DNA of 61,994 nt from an uncultured Clostridia bacterium. Lineage in GTDB: Bacteria > Bacillota > Clostridia > TANB77 > CAG-508. The position numbers and the translations under genes are program-made. Position 1 is the first letter of the stretch. Every line of letters begins with the position of its first letter. The stretch is taken from contig CAKOTF010000010.1 of assembly GCA_934120045.1 (NCBI GenBank), forward strand, positions 1-61,994, in the 5' to 3' direction. Under the pieces are notes generated by a model, which saw nothing but the letters and a program-made list of their open reading frames with translations, was not told the DNA's origin and did no database searches. This document shows positions 50,405 to 59,717 of the stretch, in pieces.

Positions 50405-52270
50405 ATGAAAAAGAAAAAAATAAAAAATAAGTTTGATGATATAAATGTTGCTAATACAACTTCTAGTGTAAAATTAAAAACATTTCTAATTATAATAATT
50501 CTATTTTTCTTATTATTAATTGTTCGTCTAATATTTTTACAATTTGTAGATGGTTCTGAATTACAAAGTGCTGCAAGAGCAAGACAAACAAAAACAGAAA
50601 CACTTTCTGCCAAAAGAGGAACTATCTATGATATTAATGGTCAAACATTAGCAATAAGTTATGAAACCGATAAAATATACATAGATCCTACGAATATAAA
50701 AGATGAAAATAGAGAAATTATTGCCCAAAAACTTTCTGAAATACTTGAAATAGATTATCAAGAATTATTAGATAAGATAAATAATAATTCAAAAAGATTT
50801 TCAGTTGCCTCTAATGTTGAACAAAATAAAGTTGAACAAATAAAAGAATGGAAAAATAATTTGGATTTTACAACAGGTATTAGTTTAGAAGAGACTACAT
50901 CTAGAACTTATCCATATAACACATTGGCATCAACAGTTCTAGGTTTTACTAATTCAGACAATTCTGGTGCTTATGGAATAGAATATTCTTGGAACTCATT
51001 TTTGAGTGGTACAGCTGGAAAATCAGTTAGCTTAAAAGATGCCAGCCAATCAGAAATCGCAAACTCTGAGAAATCATATATAGCTGCTGAAAATGGTTAC
51101 GATTTAAATCTAACAATTGATGTAAATATTCAAGGAATTATTGAAAGAGAATTAGCGGCTGCTGTTGATGAATATGAATGTGATAGTGGAATTACAATTG
51201 CAATGGATCCATCTACTGGTAAAATTTTAGCTATGGCTGACTATCCAAATTTTGATCCTAATAATCGTAACACTCCTAATAGTAAATTAGCAGAAACTTG
51301 GGATACGTTATCTAGTGAGGAAAAATCTAATGCTTTACTAAGAATGTGGACCCCAAAAGCTGTAACTGATACTTATGCTCCAGGCTCTGTTTTTAAATTA
51401 ATAACTTCTTCTATTGGACTTGAAGAAAATCTAGTAAAAACAGATACAGCTGGTGAATTTAATTGTACTGGATATTATTATATAAATGGTGAAGAAAAAC
51501 CAATAAGATGTTGGAATTGGAGAAAGCCTCATGGAAAACAATCTTTAAGAGAATCTCTTGAACATTCTTGTAACCCTGCATTTATAGAACTCGGATTGCG
51601 AATTGGTGCTCAATTATCATATAAATATTATCAAGCTTTCGGATTATTTGAAAAAACAGGAATTTCACTTTCTGGTGAAGCAATTGGTAAGTTTTATGAT
51701 CTAAATAAAATAAATCAACATGAACTTGCTACAATGTCATTTGGTGAAAAATTTACAATTACACCAATTCAAATGATTTCAGCTGTTGCTGCAATTGCTA
51801 ATGATGGTGTTTTAGTCCAACCTCAATTAGTAGACAAAATTACAAATACAGATACTGGTGAAGTGACTGAATTTAAAACAAAGGAAATTCGTCAGGTAAT
51901 TTCAAAATCTACTGCTGATAAAGTAAAATCAATGATGGAATCTGTAGTTTCAAAAGGCTCTGGTTATAGAGTTGCAGAACAAGCAAAAGGATTCTCAATT
52001 GGTGCCAAAACAGGAACATCAGAACCAACAAGTTCAACTTCAAAAGATGGTTATACAGCTTCATTTGTTGCAATTTCTCCTGTTGAAAATACCAAGATTG
52101 TTTTACTTGTTATATTGAAAAATCCAAAAGGAACTTTGCACAATGGTGGACAAATCGCTGCACCAACAGCAGGAAAAATGTTTGCTGAAATTTTACCATA
52201 CTTGGGAATTGAATCTGGAAATAAAGTTAATGAAACAAATAATAATTTATCTGAAAGTGATTTATATTAA
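50405..52270 (+). CDS. Class B penicillin-binding protein (FtsI/SpoVD-like)
   Basis: A 621-residue peptidoglycan transpeptidase with one N-terminal membrane helix (about 24-46), a dimerisation domain with KRGTIYDINGQTLA (about 75) and the transpeptidase domain. The catalytic SxxK is GSVFK (about 326), SxN is SCN (about 387) and KTG is KTGTSEP (about 534). There is no C-terminal PASTA domain. It acts outside the membrane, in septal or spore-cortex synthesis; FtsI and SpoVD cannot be told apart by eye. It is on the plus strand, with GGTGA before the ATG and a good terminator after it. Confidence 0.93.
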   Translation: MKKKKIKNKFDDINVANTTSSVKLKTFLIIIILFFLLLIVRLIFLQFVDGSELQSAARARQTKTETLSAKRGTIYDINGQTLAISYETDKIYIDPTNIKDENREIIAQKLSEILEIDYQELLDKINNNSKRFSVASNVEQNKVEQIKEWKNNLDFTTGISLEETTSRTYPYNTLASTVLGFTNSDNSGAYGIEYSWNSFLSGTAGKSVSLKDASQSEIANSEKSYIAAENGYDLNLTIDVNIQGIIERELAAAVDEYECDSGITIAMDPSTGKILAMADYPNFDPNNRNTPNSKLAETWDTLSSEEKSNALLRMWTPKAVTDTYAPGSVFKLITSSIGLEENLVKTDTAGEFNCTGYYYINGEEKPIRCWNWRKPHGKQSLRESLEHSCNPAFIELGLRIGAQLSYKYYQAFGLFEKTGISLSGEAIGKFYDLNKINQHELATMSFGEKFTITPIQMISAVAAIANDGVLVQPQLVDKITNTDTGEVTEFKTKEIRQVISKSTADKVKSMMESVVSKGSGYRVAEQAKGFSIGAKTGTSEPTSSTSKDGYTASFVAISPVENTKIVLLVILKNPKGTLHNGGQIAAPTAGKMFAEILPYLGIESGNKVNETNNNLSESDLY

Positions 52271-52277
52271 TTTTTAT

Positions 52278-52308
52278 ATAAGATGCACAAATGTGCATCT
52301 TATTTTAT
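52278..52308 (+). terminator. Terminator after the class B PBP gene
   Basis: A perfect ten-base stem AAGATGCACA / TGTGCATCTT (52280-52289 with 52292-52301) with a two-base gap is followed by ATTTTATT. Confidence 0.85.
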
Positions 52309-52331
52309 TACAGTGTTAAACAAATATTTCT

Positions 52332-52586
52332 TTATAAATTATTTTTCTTATAATTTTCTAAAGCCTTTGCAACTTGATCTGGACATGAAGTCCCTTTTAC
52401 TCCACATTCTATACCTTTTAATAAGTTTATAACATCTTCAATTTTTTTTCCTTCAACAAGTCTTGAAACTCCTACTGTATTTCCTGGACATCCTCCAATA
52501 ATTTTTAAGCTTTTTATTATATCTCCTTCTATATCAAATATCATTTGCATAGAACAAACTCCTTCTGGATTGTATGTATATTTCAT
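52332..52586 (-). CDS. TSCPD domain protein (TIGR03905-type)
   Basis: An 84-residue protein with a TSCPD domain: YNPEGVCSMQMIFDIEGD, GGCPGNTVGVSRLVEGK, IECGVKGTSCPDQVAKAL. The cysteines in VCS, GGCPGN, IECG and TSCPD look like a metal-binding set. TSCPD also forms the C-terminal domain of some ribonucleotide reductases (NrdJ), but short stand-alone versions are of unknown function in anaerobic Firmicutes. The gene stands alone. Confidence 0.88.
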   Translation of the reverse strand: MKYTYNPEGVCSMQMIFDIEGDIIKSLKIIGGCPGNTVGVSRLVEGKKIEDVINLLKGIECGVKGTSCPDQVAKALENYKKNNL

Positions 52587-52653
52587 TCTTTTCTTCCTTT
52601 CTTATATAAATTTATAATTATTATATAAGATTTGAGCCAATTTTACAATATCT

Positions 52654-53217
52654 TTATTTTTTTCTATCCATTTTTATTCCAACTAATAATACATAATCAC
52701 CTAATTCTTCAAAATATTTTTTTAGTTCTGTATTTTCTTCATTATTCTGATCTTTTAAATATTCTAATATTTCAATAAAATTAATTTCTGTTCCAGTTTC
52801 TAATATATTTCCATTATTATTTTCGATTTCCAAGAATACACTTTGATAATATTTTTTCTTTGTTAATTCTGATATTAATACTTTATTTAAAAACATTTCT
52901 CCTTCTTGTTGAATCTTTCTGTTAAATAATTCTTCTTCATAAATTAAACACCAATAACAAAATATTGATTCTTTTATTCTAGAACTTTTAATTGGTTTAA
53001 GATAAATTTCAAGTTCTTTTCCTCCCTCTAATTTGGCTTTAGTTTTTATTACTTCAAATTCATATTCTGAAATATTTTTTAATTGTAATCTCTTTTCGAT
53101 TATTATTTCATCTATTTTTATATATAATGTATTTTTCAAAATATTTATTAACTGATCTTTTGACTTTTTAATTATATTTTCAAGTTCTTCTACTTTTTTA
53201 TTTTCTATAATAATCAC
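52654..53217 (-). CDS. Hypothetical helical protein, 187 residues
   Basis: A soluble protein rich in Glu, Lys and Ile. A long N-terminal helix (ENKKVEELENIIKKSKDQL) is followed by strands (EYEFEVIKTKAKLEG, ELEIYLKP), the odd aromatic cluster FCYWCLIYEEE (about 93) and an acidic C-terminal helix region. No family or catalytic motif was recognised. AAAAAGGAGTG precedes the ATG. The 212 bases upstream (53218-53429) carry only A/T-rich sequence with one weak inverted repeat, AGTATAA/TTATACT. Confidence 0.6.
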   Translation of the reverse strand: MIIIENKKVEELENIIKKSKDQLINILKNTLYIKIDEIIIEKRLQLKNISEYEFEVIKTKAKLEGGKELEIYLKPIKSSRIKESIFCYWCLIYEEELFNRKIQQEGEMFLNKVLISELTKKKYYQSVFLEIENNNGNILETGTEINFIEILEYLKDQNNEENTELKKYFEELGDYVLLVGIKMDRKK

Positions 53218-53429
53218 TCCTTTTTATATGATTAATAAAACGTTTTATCTTGTTTTTTATTTTTTGCGAAATAACAAATATTTGATTTAAATTTCTTGAA
53301 AAAAATTAATTTGAAATTATTTAACACACTCAGTATAATTTTTTTATACTCTTTTGTCAATATATTATTCCAATATTTATAATATATTCATCGACAACAT
53401 TTGGCAATTTTCATATAAATTTATCAAAA

Positions 53430-54281
53430 TCATTGTATTATTCTTTTTATTTTGTCAATATTCTTTATTGTTGTATCATATCCATATTTATAGCATATAT
53501 CCATTTTTTCAACATCAATCAATCCTGTTCCATCAGTGGGTATTGTTAATAAAAAATCACTTTTTCTTAATGAATTGATAGATAATTTATTTCCCATAAT
53601 GTCTAGTGTTTTCATTATAATATCCATAATATCATAATCTTTTCTAACATTATCTGATTCAAAATTTACAGATATTATTTTTCCATTATAAACTTTTTTT
53701 AATTCTTCTGTTGGAATATTATCTAAAACTCCTCCATCCATAAATATATGATTTTTAAATTCACAAGGACAAAATACTGCTGGAAAACTACTACTAGCCC
53801 TGACTGCTTTACCTATTCCAATTTCAGTTATATAATTATCATTCATATTTTTTCTTGAAGCACAATTAGTAAAAATATATTCTTTCGCTTCTCCAATATC
53901 TACAGCAGAAATTACTATTGACTTTTTTATATCTCCAATTAATTTAAATCCCTTTTTATTTGCCAACTCATCATACATTTTCTCAAACATATCACCATCA
54001 CTTAATCCTGTAATTCCAAATTTATTATTTTTTATAAAATTTGTTACTCCATTTATTATAGGCTTACTTCTTATATTTATAATATCTTTTGCATATCTTT
54101 TAAATAATAAATATATATAATATGGACTATATCCCATCGCATATAATGTTGCAACAATACTTCCTGCACTTGTTCCAGCAATTGCTTCTATTTCTATATT
54201 ATTTTCTTCAAGTGCTTTTAATACTCCAACATGCGCTATTCCTCTAATTCCTCCTCCTGCTAATGATAATCCTACTTTCAT
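53430..54281 (-). CDS. Patatin-like phospholipase (RssA/YchK-like)
   Basis: A 283-residue serine hydrolase of the patatin family. The oxyanion loop GLSLAGGGIRGIAHVGVL is at residues about 4-20, the nucleophile elbow GTSAGS near 37-42, and the catalytic Asp in DGGVLDNIP near 177. These are all the elements of the Ser-Asp dyad. Such proteins hydrolyse phospholipids or other lipid esters. It has no signal peptide, so it is probably cytoplasmic or peripheral. It is monocistronic by position. Confidence 0.92.
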   Translation of the reverse strand: MKVGLSLAGGGIRGIAHVGVLKALEENNIEIEAIAGTSAGSIVATLYAMGYSPYYIYLLFKRYAKDIINIRSKPIINGVTNFIKNNKFGITGLSDGDMFEKMYDELANKKGFKLIGDIKKSIVISAVDIGEAKEYIFTNCASRKNMNDNYITEIGIGKAVRASSSFPAVFCPCEFKNHIFMDGGVLDNIPTEELKKVYNGKIISVNFESDNVRKDYDIMDIIMKTLDIMGNKLSINSLRKSDFLLTIPTDGTGLIDVEKMDICYKYGYDTTIKNIDKIKRIIQ

Positions 54282-54342
54282 ACAATCACTCTCCTAAAAA
54301 ATTCTAAATATTTCATATGCCTTCGTTTTTTTATTGTTGTTT

Positions 54343-54390
54343 GAAAAAAATAAGTAAACACTTATAAAAAGTATTTACTTATTTTTTATT
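54343..54390 (-). terminator. Terminator after the WG-repeat gene
   Basis: AAAAAATAAGTAAA / TTTACTTATTTTTT, a stem of about 14 bases, with T runs on both strands. Confidence 0.85.
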
Positions 54391-54396
54391 TTTAAA

Positions 54397-55713
54397 CTAA
54401 TTATCTAATATAATATTTCCATTATTATCAAGTTTATAATTGTTGCTCTCATTATAAACTGTTATTTTTCCGTTTTCAACATCTATAGTTGCATTTTGTA
54501 GTTCTATAACCTTTTCAAATTTATTATTAAAAATATATGTTGTATTAGTTTCAAAATTTACTGCTTGATATGCTTTAGTATTTCTTATTATTTGTAATAA
54601 ATCATATTCACAATTTACTAAAACTTTATTTTCTTTATCTATAACTCCATATTTATTATTCTCATATTTTATAAAAATATTGTCATTATCAGTTTTTTCG
54701 ATTGTAGTATTAAATGGTATACTTACTTCTTTACCTTCTTTGTCAAATACTTTCTGCTCATCTCCTTTGGTAGTGTATATATACATTCCTTTAACTTCAA
54801 GAGTATCATAATTGACTTTTAATATTTCTGTTCCCTTCTCATTAAAAGCCCCATATTTTCCTGTTCTTTCTGCTATAAATAAATTAAATTCCTTTTCATA
54901 ATTTATTGATTGATATTGTGTATTAATTATTTTGGCATTATTTATAAATACTCCATATTGGCCATTTTTTGAAGCAATTAAATATATATTATTCTTATCT
55001 GCAATATCAACAATTCTTAATATTTGATTATATTCTAATGTTAGAACTTCATCATAATCATAATCATAATATCCATATCTATATCCTTCACTTGTTATTT
55101 TGCATACAATATATCCTGATTTTTTATATCCATCTTGCTCATTATAATATTCGTCTGATTGTATTAAGTCAAATTCATCTTTTATTAATTGTTTTCCTTT
55201 TACATCATAGATTTTATATTTATTATTGTCTTTTACTATTACTTCATTTTCTTTATACCCTAAACTATAAATTTGTTCATATCTAGCATCTAAAATTACT
55301 TTTCCTGTTATTGATAATAGTCCATATTTTCCATTTTTTTGATATATTATTGCATTTCTTTCATATTTTTTTTCTAACAAATTCGATAATTTTATTGGTT
55401 CAACTGAATCATAGTCTTTAAATATTTCAGAGCCTTTTTCATTATATACTACTGTCTTTTCTCCATCATTATCACATATAAAAATTCCTCTATGTTCATT
55501 TGGAATTACTACTTGTTCATATTGTGGCTTTACAATAACTTTATTTTCTTGATTTTTTACTCCATATTTTCCATTTTCTTCTATTACACTATATATAATT
55601 GATTTATCTTCTGTTTTATCATTTATTTTGTCTTTATTAGGTAAATATATTGATAATCCTAAACTTATTATTACTACTATTATAAATACTATTATTCCTA
55701 TTATTTTTTTCAT
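54397..55713 (-). CDS. Membrane-anchored WG-repeat protein
   Basis: A 438-residue protein with an N-terminal membrane helix (about 2-22) and then about ten repeats of a 35-40-residue beta unit, with NGKYGV/L..xxGKVIL..xYExI in each (ENGKYGVKNQENKVIV, KNGKYGLLSITGKVIL, NGQYGVFINNAKII). This is the WG-repeat family, probably a beta-propeller-like fold facing outside. Function is unknown; binding to other surface factors is suggested for the family. The ATG at 55713 has a GGAG site 12 bases upstream; an in-frame ATG at 55743 lacks one. Confidence 0.85.
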   Translation of the reverse strand: MKKIIGIIVFIIVVIISLGLSIYLPNKDKINDKTEDKSIIYSVIEENGKYGVKNQENKVIVKPQYEQVVIPNEHRGIFICDNDGEKTVVYNEKGSEIFKDYDSVEPIKLSNLLEKKYERNAIIYQKNGKYGLLSITGKVILDARYEQIYSLGYKENEVIVKDNNKYKIYDVKGKQLIKDEFDLIQSDEYYNEQDGYKKSGYIVCKITSEGYRYGYYDYDYDEVLTLEYNQILRIVDIADKNNIYLIASKNGQYGVFINNAKIINTQYQSINYEKEFNLFIAERTGKYGAFNEKGTEILKVNYDTLEVKGMYIYTTKGDEQKVFDKEGKEVSIPFNTTIEKTDNDNIFIKYENNKYGVIDKENKVLVNCEYDLLQIIRNTKAYQAVNFETNTTYIFNNKFEKVIELQNATIDVENGKITVYNESNNYKLDNNGNIILDN

Positions 55714-55811
55714 ATTATTATTTTGCTCCTTATACATACGCATATTTTCTTTTTACACATATTTTACTATGTTATTATTTTTTTTTCAATAATTTTCATA
55801 TATTTTTCATA

Positions 55812-55840
55812 TTGACTTTCAACTTTCTAAAATATATAAT
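55812..55840 (+). promoter_or_regulatory. Sigma-A promoter of the VanW gene
   Basis: TTGACT (55812-55817) and consensus TATAAT (55835-55840) are separated by 17 bases, 23 bases before the start codon. Confidence 0.82.
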
Positions 55841-55863
55841 ACCTTTAGAAAGGAACTTTACAA

Positions 55864-57426
55864 ATGAATAAAAGAAGAAATCGTGGAAGATCTCATTCCA
55901 AAATTAGAAAAAAAACAAATATATATCTGATTCCACTAACACTACTAATATTATTTTTATTAACATTCTTATCTTTACTTAATATGGGAAATTCAAAAAT
56001 ACTACGTAATATCTATATAAATAATATACCAGTATCATATTTATCTCAGATTGATGCAAAAGAAAAACTAAATTCCGAATTTGATGCTGAACTTTCAAAA
56101 CCAATAAAACTTATATTTAAAGATTATTCAGTAGAGTTTTTACCTGCAGAAATAGATTTTTCATATGACACATCATCTGTTCTTGAAAAAGCTTATGGTA
56201 TTGGACGTACAGGAAATATATTCACAAACAATTTAAAAATATTAGTATCATTATTTAAGAAAACAAACTTAAAATCAGAATATTCTTATGATGAAGAAAA
56301 ATTAAATAATATTATAAATAATATAAGTGTAGATATTCCAAATATAGTAATTGAACCATCTTACTATATTTCTAATGATACATTAATAATTACTGATGGA
56401 AATGACGGAAATGAATTAGACAAAACGCAAACAAAGAAATTACTATTATCTGCCATTATCCAAAACGAAAAAACTATAAATCTTCCTATTAATTATGTTA
56501 CAGCAAAATCAATAGATATAAATAAAATTCATGAAGAGATTTATTGTGAGCCACAAAATGCATCTGTTACAAAAAATCCATATAAAATTTCAGCAGAAAA
56601 AAACGGTGTAGATTTTGCAATTTCAATTGATGAAGCCAAAGAACTTACTTTAAATAAAGAAGCTTCTGAAATATATATTCCATTACAATATACTAAACCA
56701 GAAATTACAATTGCTGATTTAGGTGAAGATATATTTGAGACAAAACTAGGTACTTCAACAACACTATACGATTCAACTAATTTAAATAGAGCAACTAATA
56801 TTAATATAGCATGTGAAAAAATAAATGGAACTGTTCTTGAACCAGGTGAAACTTTTTCATTTAATAAAGTTGTTGGTGAAAGAACTGCAAAAAATGGATT
56901 TAAAGAAGCATTAATATATAATGGTGGTGAAGTTGATTATGGGCTTGGTGGAGGAATTTGTCAAATATCTTCAACATTATATAATGCTGTATTAAAGGCT
57001 AATTTAGATATTATTGAAAGAAAAAATCATAGTATGACTGTTTCATATCTTCCTGTAGGGCAAGATGCTTCAGTTTCATATGGTAGTGTAGATTTTAAAT
57101 TTACTAATTCAAGATCTTATCCTATAAAAATTATAGCTACTGCTAACACAGGTGTTATAACAATTTCTATTTTAGGTGTTCTAGAAGAACAAGAATATGT
57201 TGTAACTTTAGAAACTGAAATTCTTGAAACAACAGATTATACCTCAACTTACGAATATTCTTCAAATATACCTATTGGGAAAGAAGAACTCAAACAAGTT
57301 GGCAAAAATGGTTATAAATGCTCAACTTATAAAGTTCTTTCTCTGGGTGAAAAAGAAATATCTCGTACATTGCTTTCAACAGATACATATAAATCGCAAA
57401 AAGAAATCATTTTAAAACATAAATAA
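55864..57426 (+). CDS. VanW family protein with PG-binding-type domains
   Basis: A 520-residue anchored protein with a basic N-terminus, one membrane helix (about 21-41), two PG_binding_4-type domains (about 50-270) and a VanW domain (about 295-430) with RATNINIACEKINGTVLEPGETFSFN, GGGICQISSTLYNAVL and HSMTVSYLPVGQDASVSYG. A beta-rich G5-like end follows. VanW proteins occur with vancomycin-resistance genes, but are mostly normal envelope proteins of Firmicutes with unknown function. No van cluster is present, so resistance should not be inferred. AAAGGAAC precedes the ATG. Confidence 0.93.
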   Translation: MNKRRNRGRSHSKIRKKTNIYLIPLTLLILFLLTFLSLLNMGNSKILRNIYINNIPVSYLSQIDAKEKLNSEFDAELSKPIKLIFKDYSVEFLPAEIDFSYDTSSVLEKAYGIGRTGNIFTNNLKILVSLFKKTNLKSEYSYDEEKLNNIINNISVDIPNIVIEPSYYISNDTLIITDGNDGNELDKTQTKKLLLSAIIQNEKTINLPINYVTAKSIDINKIHEEIYCEPQNASVTKNPYKISAEKNGVDFAISIDEAKELTLNKEASEIYIPLQYTKPEITIADLGEDIFETKLGTSTTLYDSTNLNRATNINIACEKINGTVLEPGETFSFNKVVGERTAKNGFKEALIYNGGEVDYGLGGGICQISSTLYNAVLKANLDIIERKNHSMTVSYLPVGQDASVSYGSVDFKFTNSRSYPIKIIATANTGVITISILGVLEEQEYVVTLETEILETTDYTSTYEYSSNIPIGKEELKQVGKNGYKCSTYKVLSLGEKEISRTLLSTDTYKSQKEIILKHK

Positions 57427-57432
57427 AAAAAT

Positions 57433-57472
57433 TAAAGACTTTCTTACTTTTAAAAGTGAAAGTCTTTTTTAT
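57433..57472 (+). terminator. Bidirectional terminator between the VanW gene and murA
   Basis: AAAGACTTTC / GAAAGTCTTT with flanking A and T runs lies between two convergent genes and can end both. Confidence 0.88.
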
Positions 57473-58723
57473 TTATTTTTCAATATAAATTTTAGCACCT
57501 AATTTTTTTAGTTTTTCATCCATTTTTTCATATCCCCTTAAAATATAATGAATATTATCAACTTGTGTAACACCTTTTGCATATAAACCTGCAATAACCA
57601 ATGAAGCTCCTCCTCTTAAATCTGTTGCAATAACATTTGCTCCTTGAATTTTTTTTGTTCCCTTTATTATAGCAGTTCTACCTTCTACATTAATTTTTGC
57701 CCCCATTCTAATCAATTCTTGAGCATATTTATATCTACTTTCAAATATATTTTCTGTTATAACAGATGTTCCTTTAGCTGTAATTAATAATGCTCCAAAT
57801 ATTGATTGCATATCTGTTGGAAAACCTGGATATGGCATTGTTTTTATATCAACTGACTTTACTCTTTTAGGTGCAATTATTTCAATCTCATTTTTATTAA
57901 TATTTAGCCTACAGTTTGCTCCATCTAACTTATTTAAAATTGGTTCAATGTGCTGCGAATCAACATTAAGAAGTTTAATATTTCCACTTGTTATAGCTCC
58001 TGCCACTAAATATGTTCCTGCTTCAATTCTATCTGGCATAATATTATAACTTACCTCTGATAATTTCTTTACACCTATTATTTCAATCTTATCAGTTCCA
58101 GAACCATTTATTTTTGCTCCCATTTTATTAAGATATTTTATCATATCCTCAATTTCAGGCTCTCTTGCAGCATTTGTAATTACTGTACTTCCTTCTCCTA
58201 AACATGCAGCTAAAATAATATTTTCAGTTGCTCCAACACTTGGAAAATCTAAATGTATTTGTGTTCCTATTATTTTTTCCGCATCACAATATATTTCTCC
58301 ATATTCTTCTTTAATATTTACACCTAATTTTTCAAAACCTTTTAAATGTAAATCTATTGGTCTTGAACCAATATCACATCCTCCAGGACATGAAAATCTA
58401 GCTTTATGATATTTCCCTAATAATGCACCTGCAAGTATTACAGATGAACGCATTTGTCTCATTAAATCATCTGGAATTTCATATATATGTATTTTATTTG
58501 TATTTATAATTATTTTATTATTTTTTCTTTTTATTATTGCTCCTATTTTCTTTAAAATTTCAAACATAGTATTAACATCTTGAATATCTGGAACATTATA
58601 TAATGTTGTTGTTCCTGAATTTAATACAGTCGCTGCAATTATAGGCAGTGCTGCATTTTTAGAACCTGATATATTTATTTCACCTTCTAACTTTTTTCCA
58701 CCTTGAATTATAAATTTTGACAT
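57473..58723 (-). CDS. murA: UDP-N-acetylglucosamine 1-carboxyvinyltransferase
   Basis: A 416-residue enzyme that adds enolpyruvate from PEP to UDP-GlcNAc, the first committed step of peptidoglycan synthesis. The N-terminus has GEINISGSKNAALPIIAAT. The loop CPGGCDIGSRP contains the fosfomycin-target Cys, in the position of Cys115. The catalytic region ends AGTYLVAGAI and PYPGFPTDMQS. The length is normal. The Cys is retained, so the enzyme should be fosfomycin-sensitive, by family. Only one murA copy is seen in the window. Confidence 0.97.
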   Translation of the reverse strand: MSKFIIQGGKKLEGEINISGSKNAALPIIAATVLNSGTTTLYNVPDIQDVNTMFEILKKIGAIIKRKNNKIIINTNKIHIYEIPDDLMRQMRSSVILAGALLGKYHKARFSCPGGCDIGSRPIDLHLKGFEKLGVNIKEEYGEIYCDAEKIIGTQIHLDFPSVGATENIILAACLGEGSTVITNAAREPEIEDMIKYLNKMGAKINGSGTDKIEIIGVKKLSEVSYNIMPDRIEAGTYLVAGAITSGNIKLLNVDSQHIEPILNKLDGANCRLNINKNEIEIIAPKRVKSVDIKTMPYPGFPTDMQSIFGALLITAKGTSVITENIFESRYKYAQELIRMGAKINVEGRTAIIKGTKKIQGANVIATDLRGGASLVIAGLYAKGVTQVDNIHYILRGYEKMDEKLKKLGAKIYIEK

Positions 58724-58851
58724 TTTTTCTCCTTTCTCTGTCGTTAATTTTCATACTACATTTTATGTAATTCAATAGAAAATGTGATTTTTAACATATT
58801 GCAATTTATTTTATCTTATAGTAGAATTATTACATAGAAAGGGAATAATAT

Positions 58852-59667
58852 ATGGAGCAAATTTCAAAGAAAAAAAAAGTTACAATTTTAGGAATAAATA
58901 TATGGGAATTACTAGCATATTTTATAATATATAGTATTGCTGGCTTCTTTGTTGAAACAATATTCGCAATTGTTAGATATGGTGTTTTTGAAAGTAGACA
59001 AAGCTTTGTTTATGGACCATTTTGTAGTATTTATGGACTTGGTGCTGTAGTAATGATTATATTTTTACAATATTTTAAAAAAAATAGAATAACATTATTT
59101 TTTGGTGGTTTTGTTATTGGTTCAATAACAGAATATTTTGTTAGTTTAATCGGTGAATTAATTTTACATGTAAAATGGTGGGACTATTCTAATCTTCCTC
59201 TAAATATTGATGGTAGAATTTGTTTTTATTACTCTATTTTTTGGGGAATTCTTGCTATATTCCTAATGAAAGCAATTCAACCACAAGCTAGAAAACTTAT
59301 GGCATTTATATTAAGAAACTTAAATATTTCTACTGTAAGAACTATAATTTTAATTTTAACAATATTTATCGCAATAGATTGTATAATTTCTGTATATGCC
59401 ATAAACATGTTTAGAATAAGAATGATTGCTATAAATGACTTAAATGTTGCACATAAAGATGAAATTATAGAATTAAATTTTAAACTTAATAAAAGCAAAA
59501 TTCATTCATTTTTAATTCATTATTTTTTTAATGATAAAAAAATGATTAGAACATATCCAAACTTAAAGCAAGAAGAGTTAGATGGTACAATTGTTTATTT
59601 TAAAGATCTGCTTCCAGATATAAAGCCATATTATTATAAATTCGTAGCAAAAGATTTTTATAAATAA
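58852..59667 (+). CDS. Six-helix membrane protein, CmpB/PF06541-like putative ABC-transporter type
   Basis: A 271-residue membrane protein. It has hydrophobic helices at about 16-40, 62-82, 88-110, 125-145 and 163-187. The motif IYSIAGFFVETIFA and FVYGPFCSIYGLGAV are hallmarks of the family annotated as putative ABC-transporter type IV (CmpB, PF06541); WWDYSNLPLNIDGRICFYYSIFWG is also conserved. No ATPase gene is nearby, and the family's transport function is not proved. The C-terminal 80 residues are soluble. AAAGGGAATAAT precedes the ATG. Confidence 0.85.
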   Translation: MEQISKKKKVTILGINIWELLAYFIIYSIAGFFVETIFAIVRYGVFESRQSFVYGPFCSIYGLGAVVMIIFLQYFKKNRITLFFGGFVIGSITEYFVSLIGELILHVKWWDYSNLPLNIDGRICFYYSIFWGILAIFLMKAIQPQARKLMAFILRNLNISTVRTIILILTIFIAIDCIISVYAINMFRIRMIAINDLNVAHKDEIIELNFKLNKSKIHSFLIHYFFNDKKMIRTYPNLKQEELDGTIVYFKDLLPDIKPYYYKFVAKDFYK

Positions 59668-59717
59668 AAAAAGTCATTATAAAGAATTAAAATATTCTTT
59701 ATAATGACTTTTTTTTA
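59666..59717 (+). terminator. Bidirectional terminator between convergent genes
   Basis: AAAAAGTCATTATAAAGAAT / ATTCTTTATAATGACTTTTT forms a perfect stem of about 20 bases, with A and T runs on either side. Confidence 0.92.

Noticed and set aside
55864..57426. VanW protein considered as evidence of vancomycin resistance
   Set aside because: No vanA/B ligase, vanH, vanX or vanRS genes nearby; VanW domains are common in normal Firmicutes envelopes.
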